From contig NC_092579.1 of NCBI RefSeq assembly GCF_037975245.1, positions 14,492,678 to 14,556,677 on the forward strand: 64,000 nucleotides of DNA, given 5' to 3'. The DNA comes from Apostichopus japonicus. Its lineage: Eukaryota; Echinodermata; Holothuroidea; Aspidochirotida; Stichopodidae. The position numbers and the translations under genes are program-made. Positions within the stretch are counted from its first letter, which is position 1. Every line of letters starts with the position of its first letter. This document shows positions 1-13,275 of this stretch, piece after piece. Under the pieces are notes generated by a model that saw only the letters and a program-made list of their open reading frames with translations, was not told the DNA's origin and did not search any database.

Positions 1-321
1 AGCACATACGGACCAGTATAACAGCGCCTTTGGTAGGAACATTTGAAGATCCCCATTGTAGTGTTTCCATTTCATATAGTCTAGCAAACAAGCAAAAGTT
101 GAGTGCTAGTATTATTTCTAAAAATATTCTGATTCTCAAGTGGCAGCTTGCACGTGAGTTGCCATTATTTTGACAACTGGGGGTCATACTGATGACCTTA
201 AGTCCTAATACAACATTTTTATTAAATTCTTTCAAAGTCAAATTTATGTGACTGTGGACTTCTGTCATTTATCCTTTTTTGGGTCAAGCTCCTCATGTTT
301 TTTTTTTTCTCTGGTTGCTAG

Positions 322-3300
322 ATGAAAAAAAATTACTTACAAGATTGGAGGGAATTACCACGGCGATGGCTGCATGAAAGCTATTGCAAGCAAGTACGGC
401 AAGTACTTGCATCAGTTTACAAGATGGTAAGTAGGCTACTATATATATGTGTGTTGTAGTGATCAACTGGCACGACCATCACAGTATCTGGCAGTAATGT
501 TAGCCTTGTCAAGGGTAGTGATTGTTTCTGTTTGCAAAAATGTCAGTTGTAATTCGGAAAGCTTGAATCTTACAGAATCGCTTACAAATTTATATTTTTC
601 CAAGTACTTCACTATGAAGACTTCCATATATGTAAATAGCTATATATACAGTTGTACCTTGATCCCTTAATCAAGCACGTTTTCTACCAGATATGTTTTG
701 GTTCATAAGATAAAGGAAACAAACTTTATAGACCCCAATAAATGTAGGTGTGTAAAGTCACAGCATTAGAAAACAGCCACAGAATGATGCCAAGAGAGTA
801 CTTAGTTTAGTTTAGTAGAAAAAAAGGATCAGGAGGGACACTTAAGTCCCCATGAAGGACCCTATAGAGAGAGAAAAAAACTGAAGACACAAACACTCAG
901 ACCCGATTACAATGCTTAAAGTGCTTGTCCAAAGCATTCTTAAACCCATTGACACTACTTGCAAGTACAACTTTCTCAGGCAAACCATTCCACTCATTTA
1001 CGACCCTATTAGAAAAAAAGTTATGCCGAATATTAATCCTACTATGTGACTTTTGGAGTTTAAGACAATGACCTCTGGTACAACTACTGTTAGCAAACAT
1101 GAAAAAGTCGGTAAAGGATAAATTGTCGAAACCATACACAATCTTGGAAACCTGGATCAAGTCCCCACGTAACCTCCTAAGCACTTAGTGTGGCGTGGTG
1201 GAATTGGTGCTTGTACTTGTCAGTTATAACCTTAATAAGTAACTCAACTGCAAAGAAGTGAATCATCTGTAAAAGACCACTTACTGTACTAAAGTCCATG
1301 AACATTAGTTTATGCTTGACTAGCTTACATGCTGCAATTAACTTTTATTGTTTAAAAAGTGTTTGTTTACAGTACAATATACAATAATTAATAATTAGTT
1401 CTGCAATGTAAATGAGTTACTTGAAGGTTCGCAAAAGAAAGTAGGGAGCTTAACTTAGCCAAGGAAATCAAGATATGTGAATTTACCTAGAGAATGCAAG
1501 AAGAAGTTGCTCAAAAATTTTCTGCCGAGATTTCCCCCAGAGGCCCAGACCATATATCCTAGCAACCTAGGTTTTCAGTAGTATAGGACTGTTTCCCATG
1601 ATTATATATACAGTAGACCCTGGATTTACAGGCTAAATATGTTTGTGCATGTTGCTGTTGCATAATTACCTTTTCTTTTAAATCAAAGCCTAAACCAATT
1701 AAGTTTAGGGTTTTGATGGCATTTTATGTTCCTCCTTTTGTTGGGTATTTTACTTTAGATTAGTATGACCTCCATTGATGCAGTCATGAAAGCCACTAAG
1801 GGGAGGCTGTCTCCAGCATTATACGTATTAGATCAAGTGCTCGAGAGTAAAGAGTTCAAAGAGACTGTGAAAAATCAAGCGATCAGCAGCTCCGCTGTTA
1901 ACAGTGCACCCCCTCTCTGCCTTAACTTAAATTTACCAGGAGAAATTAACGATCTAGTGAATGGGAACCGGAAGGAAAGCAAAGGTAATCTGAAATATTT
2001 ATCTGTCGTTTTGTCTCAAATTGTTAATCACAAATGGGAAAATCATGAAATTATACTTCTTTGGAGGACTTTGTATAGAGGCATAGGCCATACTTACTAT
2101 GATATATAAACCAACGTTTCAACAGATTAACATACACATGTGCGGCTTTCTGATCTTCTATTTGAGTACATAATTTAAGATTCACATTCTATGGGAGGAG
2201 GTGCACCCTCAAAGTGTTGGGTCCCACGGACTGGGTGCAAAATGTCGCCGTGGCTCATTGGATCCATTTTGTGCCCACCACAGTTACTTGTCACCCTCTC
2301 TGTATATGGATATATGGTAATTTGCCATTAAACATCTCTGGCATTCCAGCTGAGATGTCATCACCACTGTTTCTGAGATCATAATGTACTACAGCTTTCA
2401 GTTGGGTTGACTAAATTCTGGAAATATTTGAATTTCTGACTGCATTGTTCTGTTGGATAACATCAAAAGAAATATTTGCGGGTTTGTAACTTTCTCGATC
2501 TTTCTTCCTCCTGTGACTGAATGATAAAAACCCAGTCTTCCGGATAAAGGTGAACAAGAAAGCAAGATCGTTCGTGGCTCCATGGACTGATGAAGAGATT
2601 TTGACAGAAATAGAAGAATACAGATGCTATCAAGAGGGTGTACAGGTGGTAAGTACAAATATATACGTCTGTTAGCAACAATATGGAACAATTACCTCAG
2701 CTCAAATCCATTTGCATTGTCTCATTGCTCTTTGTTAACAAATGAAAATCAAGTATACCGTTCTGGTTCTCTCTATGCACACAGTATCCCCTTTGTTCGG
2801 GTACTCAGGGCCAAACTTTGTTTACCACACATTATTCATGTCTGCTAAAATATCGTCTTCGAACATGTAAGCAAAAATCTTTATTTTCTTTATTTCATGC
2901 TGGATGTTTTTTGTTTTTCATTGAAAACTGTCTTAATTTTGATTTAAACTTCTCATTTTCCAGGAGTTGGACCACCAGCTGGCCATTGATATTAATCAGA
3001 AAGAGTACGATCAGGTAATTTTGGCTATCAAAACAAAAAACAGATCGTTAATCTTAATTTGTGATGGAGGGATGCTATAGTGCACAAAAAAAATGTTCTC
3101 TACCTAACCTCTTCCTTTACCCCACTGGTGAGATAACAGAGCATGAAGAAAGTATTCCTTTAAATATTAGAAGATACTAGAATGGATAAAAACAACTAGA
3201 AGGAATGGAGGGGGAAGACAGTATCTAAGAATGAGATCACATAGCCACCACCTTTTCTTTTAAGTATTGGAATCTTTCTTTGCTCATAAACATTTATATA

Positions 3301-6300
3301 CCTCAAAAACACTTCCTGCATCTCATCTCTGCCAAATAGAAGTCGACAGTTTTGTAGCGTAGTCTATCTTTCAATCCTTGTTTTAGCTGTGAAAAGTAAA
3401 TCTTTAGAGGTAAAAAGTAAATCTGGCCAAAAAATTATTTACCTATCGAAAGCAACCGATAGAACAGATGACTTTAACCACAAATTTGATCAGAAAGTAG
3501 ACGCAATATCTGTGAGTTGGGCAGGATTTAATAAAGAAAGGCTTTCCAAAATTATATCTTGCATTCGAGAAACAATGTAAATTATGCTTTAGGTTTCAAA
3601 AAAAAAAAAAAAATGATGTTAAATTTTTCATCAAAGCGTTTCCTCGCAATCTGTCTCATTTCCAGAACCAACAAGGCATCGAGTGTGAATGCTGCTTTGC
3701 CGAGTTCCCATTTGAAAACATGGTCCAATGTTTCGAGATGCACCTCTTCTGTGAGGATTGTCTTCAACGATACGTCAAAGAGGCCATCTACGGCCAGGGC
3801 AAAGGAAACTTAGCATGTATGGCCCCCGAATGTGGCAGCACATTTCCGAGAGGTTAGATCAATCGTTTACAGTGTTTCTCACAGTTTTCAATTCTTCCCC
3901 TCTAATATCTTCCAGTTTCAAATCAAAACTGAATTATATTTCAAAGACCATGCCGATCAAAAGTGATGAGTTGCTTTTGACAACGGTGTTGTGACTTGTG
4001 TACCTGTTGTCTGTCTCTTTTGGTCACCATAGTGACTGTTTTCAGTGCCTTCACATTAATGTTCAGGGGATAATACTGAATGTGACACTTATATCTAGTT
4101 GGCTGTGGCTTATTTATTCCACAGGCCAAGCTCATAATAAATGTCACAACTTCTCTCATTGAGGATCTCTTAATGTGTCCGGGAATAATTTACTGTTCAA
4201 ATTTTTGTGTAGCAGCAGTTTTGAAGGTTCTCTATTTCCTGTCTTTGTAAATTACTTTGGATCCTGTGTAAACAAAAACGCTATGCATCTATGCACTTGT
4301 GTAGCAATTTGCCTAGCAATTTGCCAATTTTGCGTAGCGTTCTGAGATTCGATACCAGATAAATAATTCCCGGGAGTGTGTCTCTCTGTGTTTATAACTC
4401 AACGTCCACATCAGCATGAGAGTTTTCTCTTATATGCCAGTCCCTTAAATTTATTACTTTATGTATGCTGTCCTATAGTTCAGGGTTGAATTGCTGGAAT
4501 AAAGTACTGATCATAATATGAAAAACAATATCATGATCTCAACCAACTTGTTTGTTTTATATCAATTGCTTCATGGCAATATGTGTTTATTACAGCAAAG
4601 GTTATAGCGTTATTTTTACAGTTTTTTTTTCGTCATGTCATATCAGTTATACTCACATTTTAAGTATTATACTCACATTTTAAGTAAGTTATACTCACAT
4701 TTTATTCTTTATTGCCCACTTTGTGGGATGCATATTTATCTTTAGTTCCTTTTTCAGGTGAATAGGCAAACATTTTCTAGTCTATGAGGTTTTGAAATCA
4801 AACACTTTTTTGACATAAAGTTTTATTAGTAAAATAAGTTATCTTTAATATTGGAAATATATACAAAACTGTACAAAAGTTGTTCATTTTTTCTTCTCAC
4901 AGACCAGCTGGAGAAGACCCTCGCCCCTGATGTTCTTGCCAAATACGATGAGAGATGTAGCGAAGAATCTGTTCATAAGGCCGACTTGGAAAACCTTGTG
5001 CGCTGCCCTCACTGTGACTATGCTGCGATCCTTGCCCCAGAGTTGAAAGCCTTTCTATGCCAGCAATGTGGCAAGGTATTGTATTATGTCTGATCATTGC
5101 ATTTATAACAAATTCATTTCATCAATAAATTTTATAATAAAACTCCAAATGTATTTTTATTGTTAAAAATTGAGTCAGCTTGATATAGCATGTTCCTCTT
5201 GAATATTGAAATTATTAGATGGATGGTATACGTTTGTAGTTTAAAGCAGACATATGCTCCATGGTAAATCACCTTACATCTTGGGAGACAAGAGCGTGAC
5301 AGGTTGGACTGGTTTGTTTTTCAGGTCGAAGCAACATTTTTGGAATCCATTGATTTGTATTAAAACCTTAAATGTAGTCTACCTTAAACCCTGACGATTT
5401 GAGGATGTTGAAAGTTTAACTTTTAAGTCCTTTGTCGCTGTTTTGATACAACAGAATGACTGTCTTAACTGTGAGTTTATCACACATCATAATCTGTAGA
5501 AAACTCAGAATAGATTTCACATAAGCTACTGGCTGAGAAAAATTCCTCTGTCAAAATTTTGTCTGCAATGTCTTGGTCAGCTTGTTCGTTTCCTTTCGAA
5601 TACAATTTACTTTTTCTCAGCTACTTCAGCATGATACTGTGATTCTTTGTAATAACAATGAGTAAGACTTGTTTGTTTTCCAAACTTAACCTCAACAGGA
5701 AACCTGCCGAAGCTGCCAAGTCGATTGGATGGAGCATTTTGGAAGAAAATGTGAAGAAGTTAAATCGGAAGAAGCATTACGAACCAAATAGTAAGTGACT
5801 TCTTCACATGTTGAAGTCATCTGTTTGTATGGTGAAGCATGCCATCTCCCCCAGCCCCAAATAACTAGAATTATATCACATTCTGTTTTTTGGGGGACTA
5901 AGACTTGGGACAGTAACCTTGTAAAGACTAACACTGTATAATATACCTCTAGAAACTCTTCTTCATGTGTCATCTCCCTTCTAGACTAGGAACATGTTAA
6001 ACTGACGAAAGATTTGAGTCATTATGTTGTATGTATGTATGTATTTTAGATCCTCCTGCAAGCAGGAACTCGCGAAGAAGCTTCATTGGCTTATCAAAAC
6101 CGCAAGCTGACCGAAGTCAGTCTCTTACATTCATATTTAACGTCCATGATTATGAATTGTCAATTGTCAACAACTCTGTAACTGGACGACATACATTAAT
6201 CTTGGAGTGACTAGTTGAATGTTGAATTACAAGAATTGTTGAATTACAAATGCAGATAAGAATAATTTCCTTTAACCAGCTGTCTTGATGGTAGACCAAG

Positions 6301-9300
6301 AACTATTGGTGGTATTCATCGGTGCGGTGGGGACTAGGGATGTCAGAGAAGAATTCACTGGAAAGATCTTTACAATTCCAGGATAGTTGGTGAATCAGAT
6401 ATATACTGTACAAGTGTTATTTACTTTATCCACCTCTGTATGAAGAACAAAACTTCATATACCTCATTTTAAACATTTTCTACGATCTTGGAAGAAAGTT
6501 GGGTTTAGTCTTTGTCAAACCTTTGTGTATTAATCAAATTCAGTACTTGTAATTCAGTAAAAAAAAAGAAAAAAATGAGAACTTTCCCAGGACTAAAAGA
6601 TGAACTAGTTAGATTAATAGTTTTCAGGCAAATCTTAATTAAATTTAAGTTAATTTAAAGTAATTTAAAGTAAAATTAAAATAATTTAAATTAAATTTTT
6701 GAATTGGCTGTAGAAGGTCACTCATGCCAGGTTCGTCTCACATGTTTGTATTCACAGTGAGGAGAAGTTGTCGGAAGCATTGATAAGAACTTGCAATAAA
6801 TGTAAAGCCAGCATTGTCAAGGAGAACGGTTGTAACAAGGTGAGTATTAGATCTACAGATACCATATGTTTTTTTTTCCAGTTTATATATATATAGTTCA
6901 ACATTATTTTAATATGTGGATGTACATGTCTGATGAGTAGTCTTTACAGTCTAGTTCATGACATTTACATACAGACAAATACAAGATTAAATTTAAATTA
7001 TTTAACACGAAAAAAAAACTATTTCAACCCCATCGGCAAAGTTCAAATTACTATGATACTCCTATTAGCAGTAATAATATCCAAAAACTATATTTCAAAA
7101 CCTAATAGATTAGACCACGGCTGCCAATATCTCTCCCAAATATTTACTTTCATATTTTACTTAAAAATATAATAGTTTAGTTTAAAATAATATTTTAAAT
7201 AATCTAGTAAGAAACGAACTGATGTTATTTTCTTCATCAGTTTTGACTGAAAAATCTGATACTTTACTAAAATTATTTTTAAGTTTAACTTGCCGGAAAA
7301 ATCTCCACCAAAGAGAACAATCTACGTTTTTTTTTTAAATCAAAGTTTGTTCTTGCCTACTACATTGCTGACCTACAATGCCTTATGATATAAGCGGTCA
7401 CACCATGGATAAACCACATTGATTTAAATTTACAGTAGTTAGTGGCTTGTGTTGACAGGGGATTTCAGGTGGTTGTTTTTTTTCTCTAGCAATCTGATTA
7501 TCGTGGAGTTTTGTTTAGGGGATTTGTTAGGACATTTTTTGACAATTTAAAAATTGCTTATCGTAACACTATTGTAATCATTCTCAACTCTTCTCTGTTA
7601 TTACACCGGTTAAGAAACCATGTTCTGGGGGAAAAAATCCTTGTTGCCCTTGCTGGACACTCTCATGAGCTATGGTCAAACTATGTGCGTTTTATTTTTA
7701 TTTAATGTGACCTTTAATGTCATTGTTTGAGAATGCATATATACATTAGACATCCCCGGTTATTCAACCAAGGTGTGGTAACGGGGAATTATAGATTAAT
7801 GAGGTGAAAGGTTAAAGTTGAAAGGTGAAATTTAAACTTTCTCTCAGTATGGCACAAACAGTTACTTGCTGTATTTAGCAGAAACCCTATGATCACCAAT
7901 GACACTCTGTACCTTAGTACATCTTTCATTCCAGATGTCTTGTGTTTTTCTTTTGTTGCAGATGACTTGTCGTTGCGGTGCTAAAATGTGTTACATTTGC
8001 CGAAAGCCTGATATTGATTATAACCACTTCTGCCAGCATTTGAGGGATCCTCATATGAAAAGCTGTTCTAAGTGTAATGCTTGTTGCCTATGGGAAGTTG
8101 CAGAGGTAGGGCTTTAAGACTTTAATGGAGACACAACTTCAACCATTATCATCGGTGTATAGGATAATCGTTATAAACGGCTTCCCACAACAAGCCAAGA
8201 AAAATCGTAATTCTTTTGGGAGATATCACAGGTTGATTGTTCTATGACTTGAGCTTCAAGTTTTTATTAAGTTCAATTTATGACAATTTCTAATTTTCTG
8301 TAATAGAGATGGGTTTTGTAAATGCTGAATCTTAAGTTTTGAAGCAGTTAACCTGTCTAAATAATGGCATTGGTCTCAGTGTCAACACAGATGACACGTT
8401 TCAGATACTTGTGTCATCGTGACATCACACAGACACTGAATAATATTTTTGTCAAACTGAAATGTCTCTAAAACAGAGCAAGAGTTGTTTTTTTCTTTAG
8501 CTGTTGAAGGAGATTCTCTATCATATCAACTAAAGCTGATAGTTGGTTTGGTGGTGCTCCTTTAATTAAATTACTTAATATCGATTAAATAATTATTAAA
8601 TCTGGTATGTGTGATGCAAGTTACACAGAATGCAGCAAAAGCAGTGCAGCTTCTGACTGGCACTGACAGCCATGAAATAATTTGGGATTGCCACCGACTG
8701 AGGGCGCTGTGATAGCAGTTCTGTTGGTAGAGCACAAGAATTGCACCCTGGCCTTAGGTCATGCCTTTGAATTCTCTAGATGGGTCTTTCAAAATCGGTT
8801 CAAAAGAAAGCCCTTCTTTTCATGATTTTGTTCTTCCTAAAGTCGAACCACCGAAATGGGGAATATGTATCTCCTGAATTATTTGCTGTTGACAAACTTT
8901 GTAAGGAAATATTGACTGAGTGTAACAGGCTGTTAGTGTAATATAAGCATTTCTTGTAATCGATTCAACTTCAAAGGAGCAAATGGATTCTGGAAACATT
9001 TTGTTGTTGATGTATTCCATTTGGAGGGAAGCTTCATTTTGTGTACAATGTTTCCACTTGTTATTACAATTTCAACGTCTCTAGTTATCAATTTGGAGTA
9101 TAAAAGGGAAAAATAGATTCCCAAAAGAATTTGATGTTAACTTATTTTGGAGGTATGCAATCTCCTTTCCAGTGATCAGTTTGTTTGTATCATTTCATTC
9201 GTCAATTTCACCTTTTTTTTCACTCATTTTATTTGGTCCATGATTATACATAATTTTATATTTTCTGGGATTCATTTTCAGAAAGTAGACCAAAAAAACA

Positions 9301-9551
9301 TGACAAAAATCAAAGATGAGCTGAAGAAAGAACAGGATGAAAAAGGTAAGTTCATCACAAATAAATTGTCCCCACTCCCCCTCCCCCCCCCACCACACAC
9401 CTTGTATCCAAATCATTGTAATGCTGGCTATTTTGATCATTTAAATCCCTTTTTTAGCAATTTACCCATTTATTTGAATTTTTCAGGTATCAGTTGGACC
9501 AACCGGACTGTTGGTGTGCCAGATCATCTCTTACCTGGACAAAGCAAATAG
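322..9551 (+). CDS. RNF216: RNF216/TRIAD3-like RBR E3 ubiquitin ligase (3' eleven exons; 5' end outside window)
   Basis: Coding exons are 322-426, 1759-1984, 2536-2648, 2964-3014, 3666-3852, 4903-5075, 5699-5790, 6758-6839, 7962-8105, 9282-9345 and 9487-9551 (TAG). They join in frame to 433 residues, all with AG/GT borders. The RBR module is complete. RING1 starts with [18 protein letters not shown] and continues [11 protein letters not shown]. The IBR contains [13 protein letters not shown] and [22 protein letters not shown]2 contains [19 protein letters not shown] then [16 protein letters not shown] and NHFCQH. In RBR ligases the Cys of the N-G-C-N motif accepts ubiquitin from E2 before transfer, and it is present here. 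These blocks match RNF216, which targets receptors and signalling proteins for ubiquitination. The first three or four exons encode a helical, charged region before RING1 that I can only assign by continuity. After RING2 only about 38 residues remain, ending with a lysine-rich helix, much shorter than the proline-rich tail of vertebrate RNF216. The true start codon is upstream of the window. Confidence 0.93.
800..1184 (-). mobile_element. 5'-truncated LINE fragment (reverse transcriptase C-terminus)
   Basis: An open frame of 95 codons ending at 897 contains [19 protein letters not shown] and [15 protein letters not shown] followed by FKNALDKHF. This pattern is typical of the extreme C-terminus of endonuclease/reverse-transcriptase polyproteins of non-LTR retrotransposons in marine invertebrates. 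The reverse transcriptase domain itself is absent, so this is a 5'-truncated insertion in an RNF216 intron. The sequence from 896 down to about 800 is probably its 3' untranslated end. Confidence 0.75.
4627..4706. repeat. Short tandem repeat, about 20-bp unit, three copies
   Basis: The segment TTATACTCACATTTTAAGTA is repeated three times with small spacing differences inside an RNF216 intron. It is a local minisatellite-like expansion with no sign of function. Confidence 0.7.
6048..6195 (-). repeat. Dispersed repeat, inverted partial copy of the SINE body at 23.1 kb
   Basis: The stretch from the CCTCCTGCAAGCAGGAACTC block to the GTAACTGGACGACATAC block reads as a diverged reverse complement of 23056-23215. 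Only the body is here. The tRNA-like head seen at 23.0 kb is not recognisable. It lies in the RNF216 intron between 5790 and 6758. Confidence 0.6.
8680..8785 (+). mobile_element. Degenerate tRNA-derived SINE head
   Basis: The segment GTTCTGTTGGTAGAGCAC resembles a tRNA A box. About 40 bp later a CATGCCTTTGAATTCT segment resembles a decayed B box. Together they suggest the RNA polymerase III promoter of an old tRNA-derived SINE in an RNF216 intron. Decay is strong, so this is tentative. Confidence 0.35.
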
Positions 9552-11700
9552 CCTCGGATGATGTAACCCTAGACTAGAATTCTTTCAAGTTTGCTATGCT
9601 TACAGGAAAGGTTCTTCATGAGGCAGCTGCAAATTTATAACACTGTATCATCTGGAAAAAAAAAAGATAACAATCCAATCTGAGTCTTTGAAACTTCTTT
9701 TAGCATGTGCCTTTTACGATATACATTGTGCAGGTCCACCAATGGTACTGGTATTTTAACTTTCCTTACATTTTCAGTTGAATTCCCTCTGTTCATTCTG
9801 CTACCTAGCTGTTGTTTGATGCCATTTTGCAAACTCGTATTAGAAAATTCTTTTTAGAGTATCCAATGTGTTGTGTAGGCTGTGACAATTTGTCTTGTAT
9901 GGAAGGGAATGGAGATGTTTGAAAATAGGATCGCATGGTTTAAACCCATTAACCTTTGTTTCATCCAACTGCTTTTGAGAAGGGTCAATATGCAGGTCTC
10001 TTGAAAAGGCTAACTTAGGATGTAGATAAATTAAGTCATTCAACGTACATGTAGGCAATCCATAAATGGTCAAGCATTCTTTATTTGGTTGAGTAGGAAA
10101 TTATATTTGAATGTAACAAGCTCGTTAGTGGTCATCTGTTTGAATTTACATTGAGAAATGCTTTATTGTTTCACACATTTCAGTACTTAGTTTTAACAGT
10201 GCCTTAATACAGAGTACCTTAAAGGTGTTGTGACAAGTCACCTTATGGTCAAGTCTCAAGCTGACTCCACTGGTGCATTCATAAAAACTCAAGTCACTTA
10301 TCTCACAAGTTTGCCGAGTCAAGTCAGACACATTGTCTGATCAAGTCAATCATTAGTCAATGTCAAGCAGAAGGTGTTATGGAGTCAACATGGAGCAACT
10401 CAAATCACATTCTGTGACTTGACTTGTTATAAAAATCCAAATTTTCAACTCAAGAAGAAGCAGAGAAAAATCTATTTAAGACTTTGTTAACATTATAGAA
10501 AGGTTACAGCCAGTACTATATTTCATGTTCCTATGTTGTGGGTGGTTAAAGTTCTAATACTAAGCATTAAGGAAAAGTGGCTACTTTTTTTTTATCCCTC
10601 CCACTACGTATTACAATATACTTCTGCAGACACACATGTGAATTTGAGAACTTCTATCTTTCTCTTTATCCTTTCGTATCAATTTTTGCTGTCCGAAGAA
10701 CAATAATTGTTTCTCATGCACCACTCCTTCTAACCTCTCCCACCTTTATCACATGAACAAGATAAGTTCCCTCCTGAAGTATAATCTTTGACAAATTAAT
10801 TTGGTGAAATGGGATTGACCACTCCAATTTACTCCTGCTCTATGAATTTCCCCGCCTCTGCAGAGATGTAAAAGAGGACTTACCGACAGTCAGTGATTCT
10901 GTTATATGTCAGCTGTTGAGAAGTTATCTCATATTTGTTATTGTTTAACATAGTTGTAAAATAAGTGGTGAGCCAACTTAACTCTATCCTACATTGTAAA
11001 TCTTTTCTGTATCTACGCAGATTGTTAATAGTTAAGACATTGACACAGAAACTACAGTACTCTCACTTTTTCGTGTTTATTTTTATGGAACCAGTTCAAA
11101 CACTATCATTTTCATAACATGTTAGGGATCATGTCCCATTCGTTGCGGGTAGTTTTATTTTGGATTATACCATTTGATAGTAGGTTGGTGTCGACAATAG
11201 TAAAAGGTTGATTTTATGTAACTTAAACTTATCAGCCACTCCTCATGCTGCCAAATTGTTTAACATCACTCTTGCCCTTAATTTAAGAAGTCTCAGTGTA
11301 CATAACTCCAAATGGCTGTGAAGTGTTTACAAAACCTTTATCTTATACATAATTATATCTTAATGTAAAGCAAATTAATATTAAACTCACCAACAATATA
11401 AAATTATATTTTTGCAAGAACAGCAACAGATTGTTGTTATGATTGCGATGGTACTGGAATCTTTGACTAGAAAAATGCAAGTTAAGTGTACTACATTTAC
11501 ATGTTGTGGTTCCCACATGTTGCACAACACATGAAGTACCATGGCTGTTGACTTAGTACCCTTAATAATGTAAGTAAACAGGAAAAACCACCATCTTGGG
11601 ACTAGATCACTCAATAAAGTTTCTTTGGACACCGATTTGTATCCTATTCTGGCCAAGCTTTTCTTTCTTTCAAATACAAAGGACAAGAGTTTTTACCAGA
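9552..11700. other. 3' flank of RNF216, probable UTR then spacer
   Basis: There is no coding exon. AT-rich sequence follows the RNF216 stop codon. The nearest clear AATAAA on the plus strand is at 11612-11617, so the UTR could extend to about there, but I cannot fix the cleavage site from sequence. Confidence 0.4.
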
Positions 11701-11721
11701 CATGTCTTTATCATTATACAT

Positions 11722-12655
11722 GTATCTCTATGTTCACTACACCTGTACCTGTATATGTGCTACATCTACATTGCTTTACACCTATACCAATCTATTCCTT
11801 ACACCCTGCATCCATATGTTCATTCCCCTACATCTATGTAGTCCTCACACCTGCATCTGACTATATCATTACACCTTTATCTCTATGTTCACTACACCTG
11901 TACCTGTATATGTGCTACATCTACATTGCTTTACACCTATACCAATCTATTCCGTACACCCTGCATCCATATGTTCATTCTCCTACATCTATGTAGTCCT
12001 CACACCTGCATCTGACTATATCATTACACCTTAATCTCTATGTTCACTACACCTGTACCTGTATATGTGCTACATCTACATTGCTTTACACCTATACCAA
12101 TCTATTCCTTACACCCAGCATCCATATGTTCATTCCCCTACATCTATGTAGTCCTCACACCTGCATCTGACTATATCATTACACCTTAATCTCTATGTTC
12201 ACTACACCTGTACCTGTATATGTGCTACATCTACATTGCTTTACACCTATACCAATCTATTCTTTACACCCTGCATCCATATGTTCATTCCCCTACATCT
12301 ATGTAGTCCTCACACCTGCATCTGACTATATCATTACACCTTAATCTCTATGTTCACTACACCTGTACCTGTATATGTGCTACATCTACATTGCTTTACA
12401 CCTATACCAATCTATTCCTTACACCCTGCATCCATATGTTCATTCCCCTACATCTATGTAGTCCTCACACCTGCATCTGACTATATCATTACACCTTTAT
12501 CTCTATGTTCACTACACCTGTACCTGTATATGTGCTACATCTACATTGCTTTACACCTATACCAATCTATTCCTTACACCCTGCATCCATATGTTCATTC
12601 CCCTACATCTATGTAGTCCTCACACCTGCATCTGACTATATCATTATACCTGCAT
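11722..12655. repeat. 155-bp tandem minisatellite, about six near-identical copies
   Basis: The landmark TGTTCACTACACCTGTACC recurs at 11731, 11886, 12041, 12196, 12351 and 12506, exactly 155 bp apart, with a diverged seventh at 12661. The 155-bp unit is itself built of about six related 23-30 bp subunits of the form TGTATGTTCATTACACCTGCAT, so this is a higher-order repeat. Neighbouring copies differ by only a few bases. Confidence 0.95.
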
Positions 12656-13275
12656 CTCTATGTTCATTACACCTTTACTTGTATATATCCACTATATCTA
12701 CATTGGTTTACACCTATATCAATTCCAATCTATTCCTTACACCCTGCATCTGTCTGTTCTTCCACCTACATATATGTAGTCTTCACACCTGCATCTGACT
12801 ACAGTATATCATTTTACCTGCATCTCTATGTTCATTACACCTTTACTTGTATCTATCCACTTTATCTACATTTGTTTACACTGCTATTAATCTATTCCTT
12901 ACACCCTGCATCTGTATGTTCTTTCACTTACATCTATGCAGTCTTTACAACTGCATCTGACTATATCCTTATTCCTGCAGCTCTATGTTCATTACAACTA
13001 TCTGTTAAAGTCTACATTGGTATATTCATTACACCTGTATCAATCTAATCGTTACACCCTGTATCTGTCTGTTTATTTCACCTGCATTGTCTTTAATCCT
13101 GCATATTTATTTATCTCTACATCTGTCTGTTTAGTAGTACACCTGCATCTGTCTGTTCTTTTCATCTGCATCTGTGTTCATTTTATCTTCATCTGACAGT
13201 TCATTTCACCTGCAGCTGTCCGTTCTTTTCACCTGCATGTCTGTTCATTTCACTTGCTCTGTTTGCTACACCTTC
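12656..13275. repeat. Degenerate continuation of the 155-bp array
   Basis: The same CACCTGCATCTGT-type subunits continue to about 13275 with irregular spacing (the next landmark is 168 bp on) and many substitutions. This is the older edge of the array, from which the 155-bp unit was probably amplified. Confidence 0.8.
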
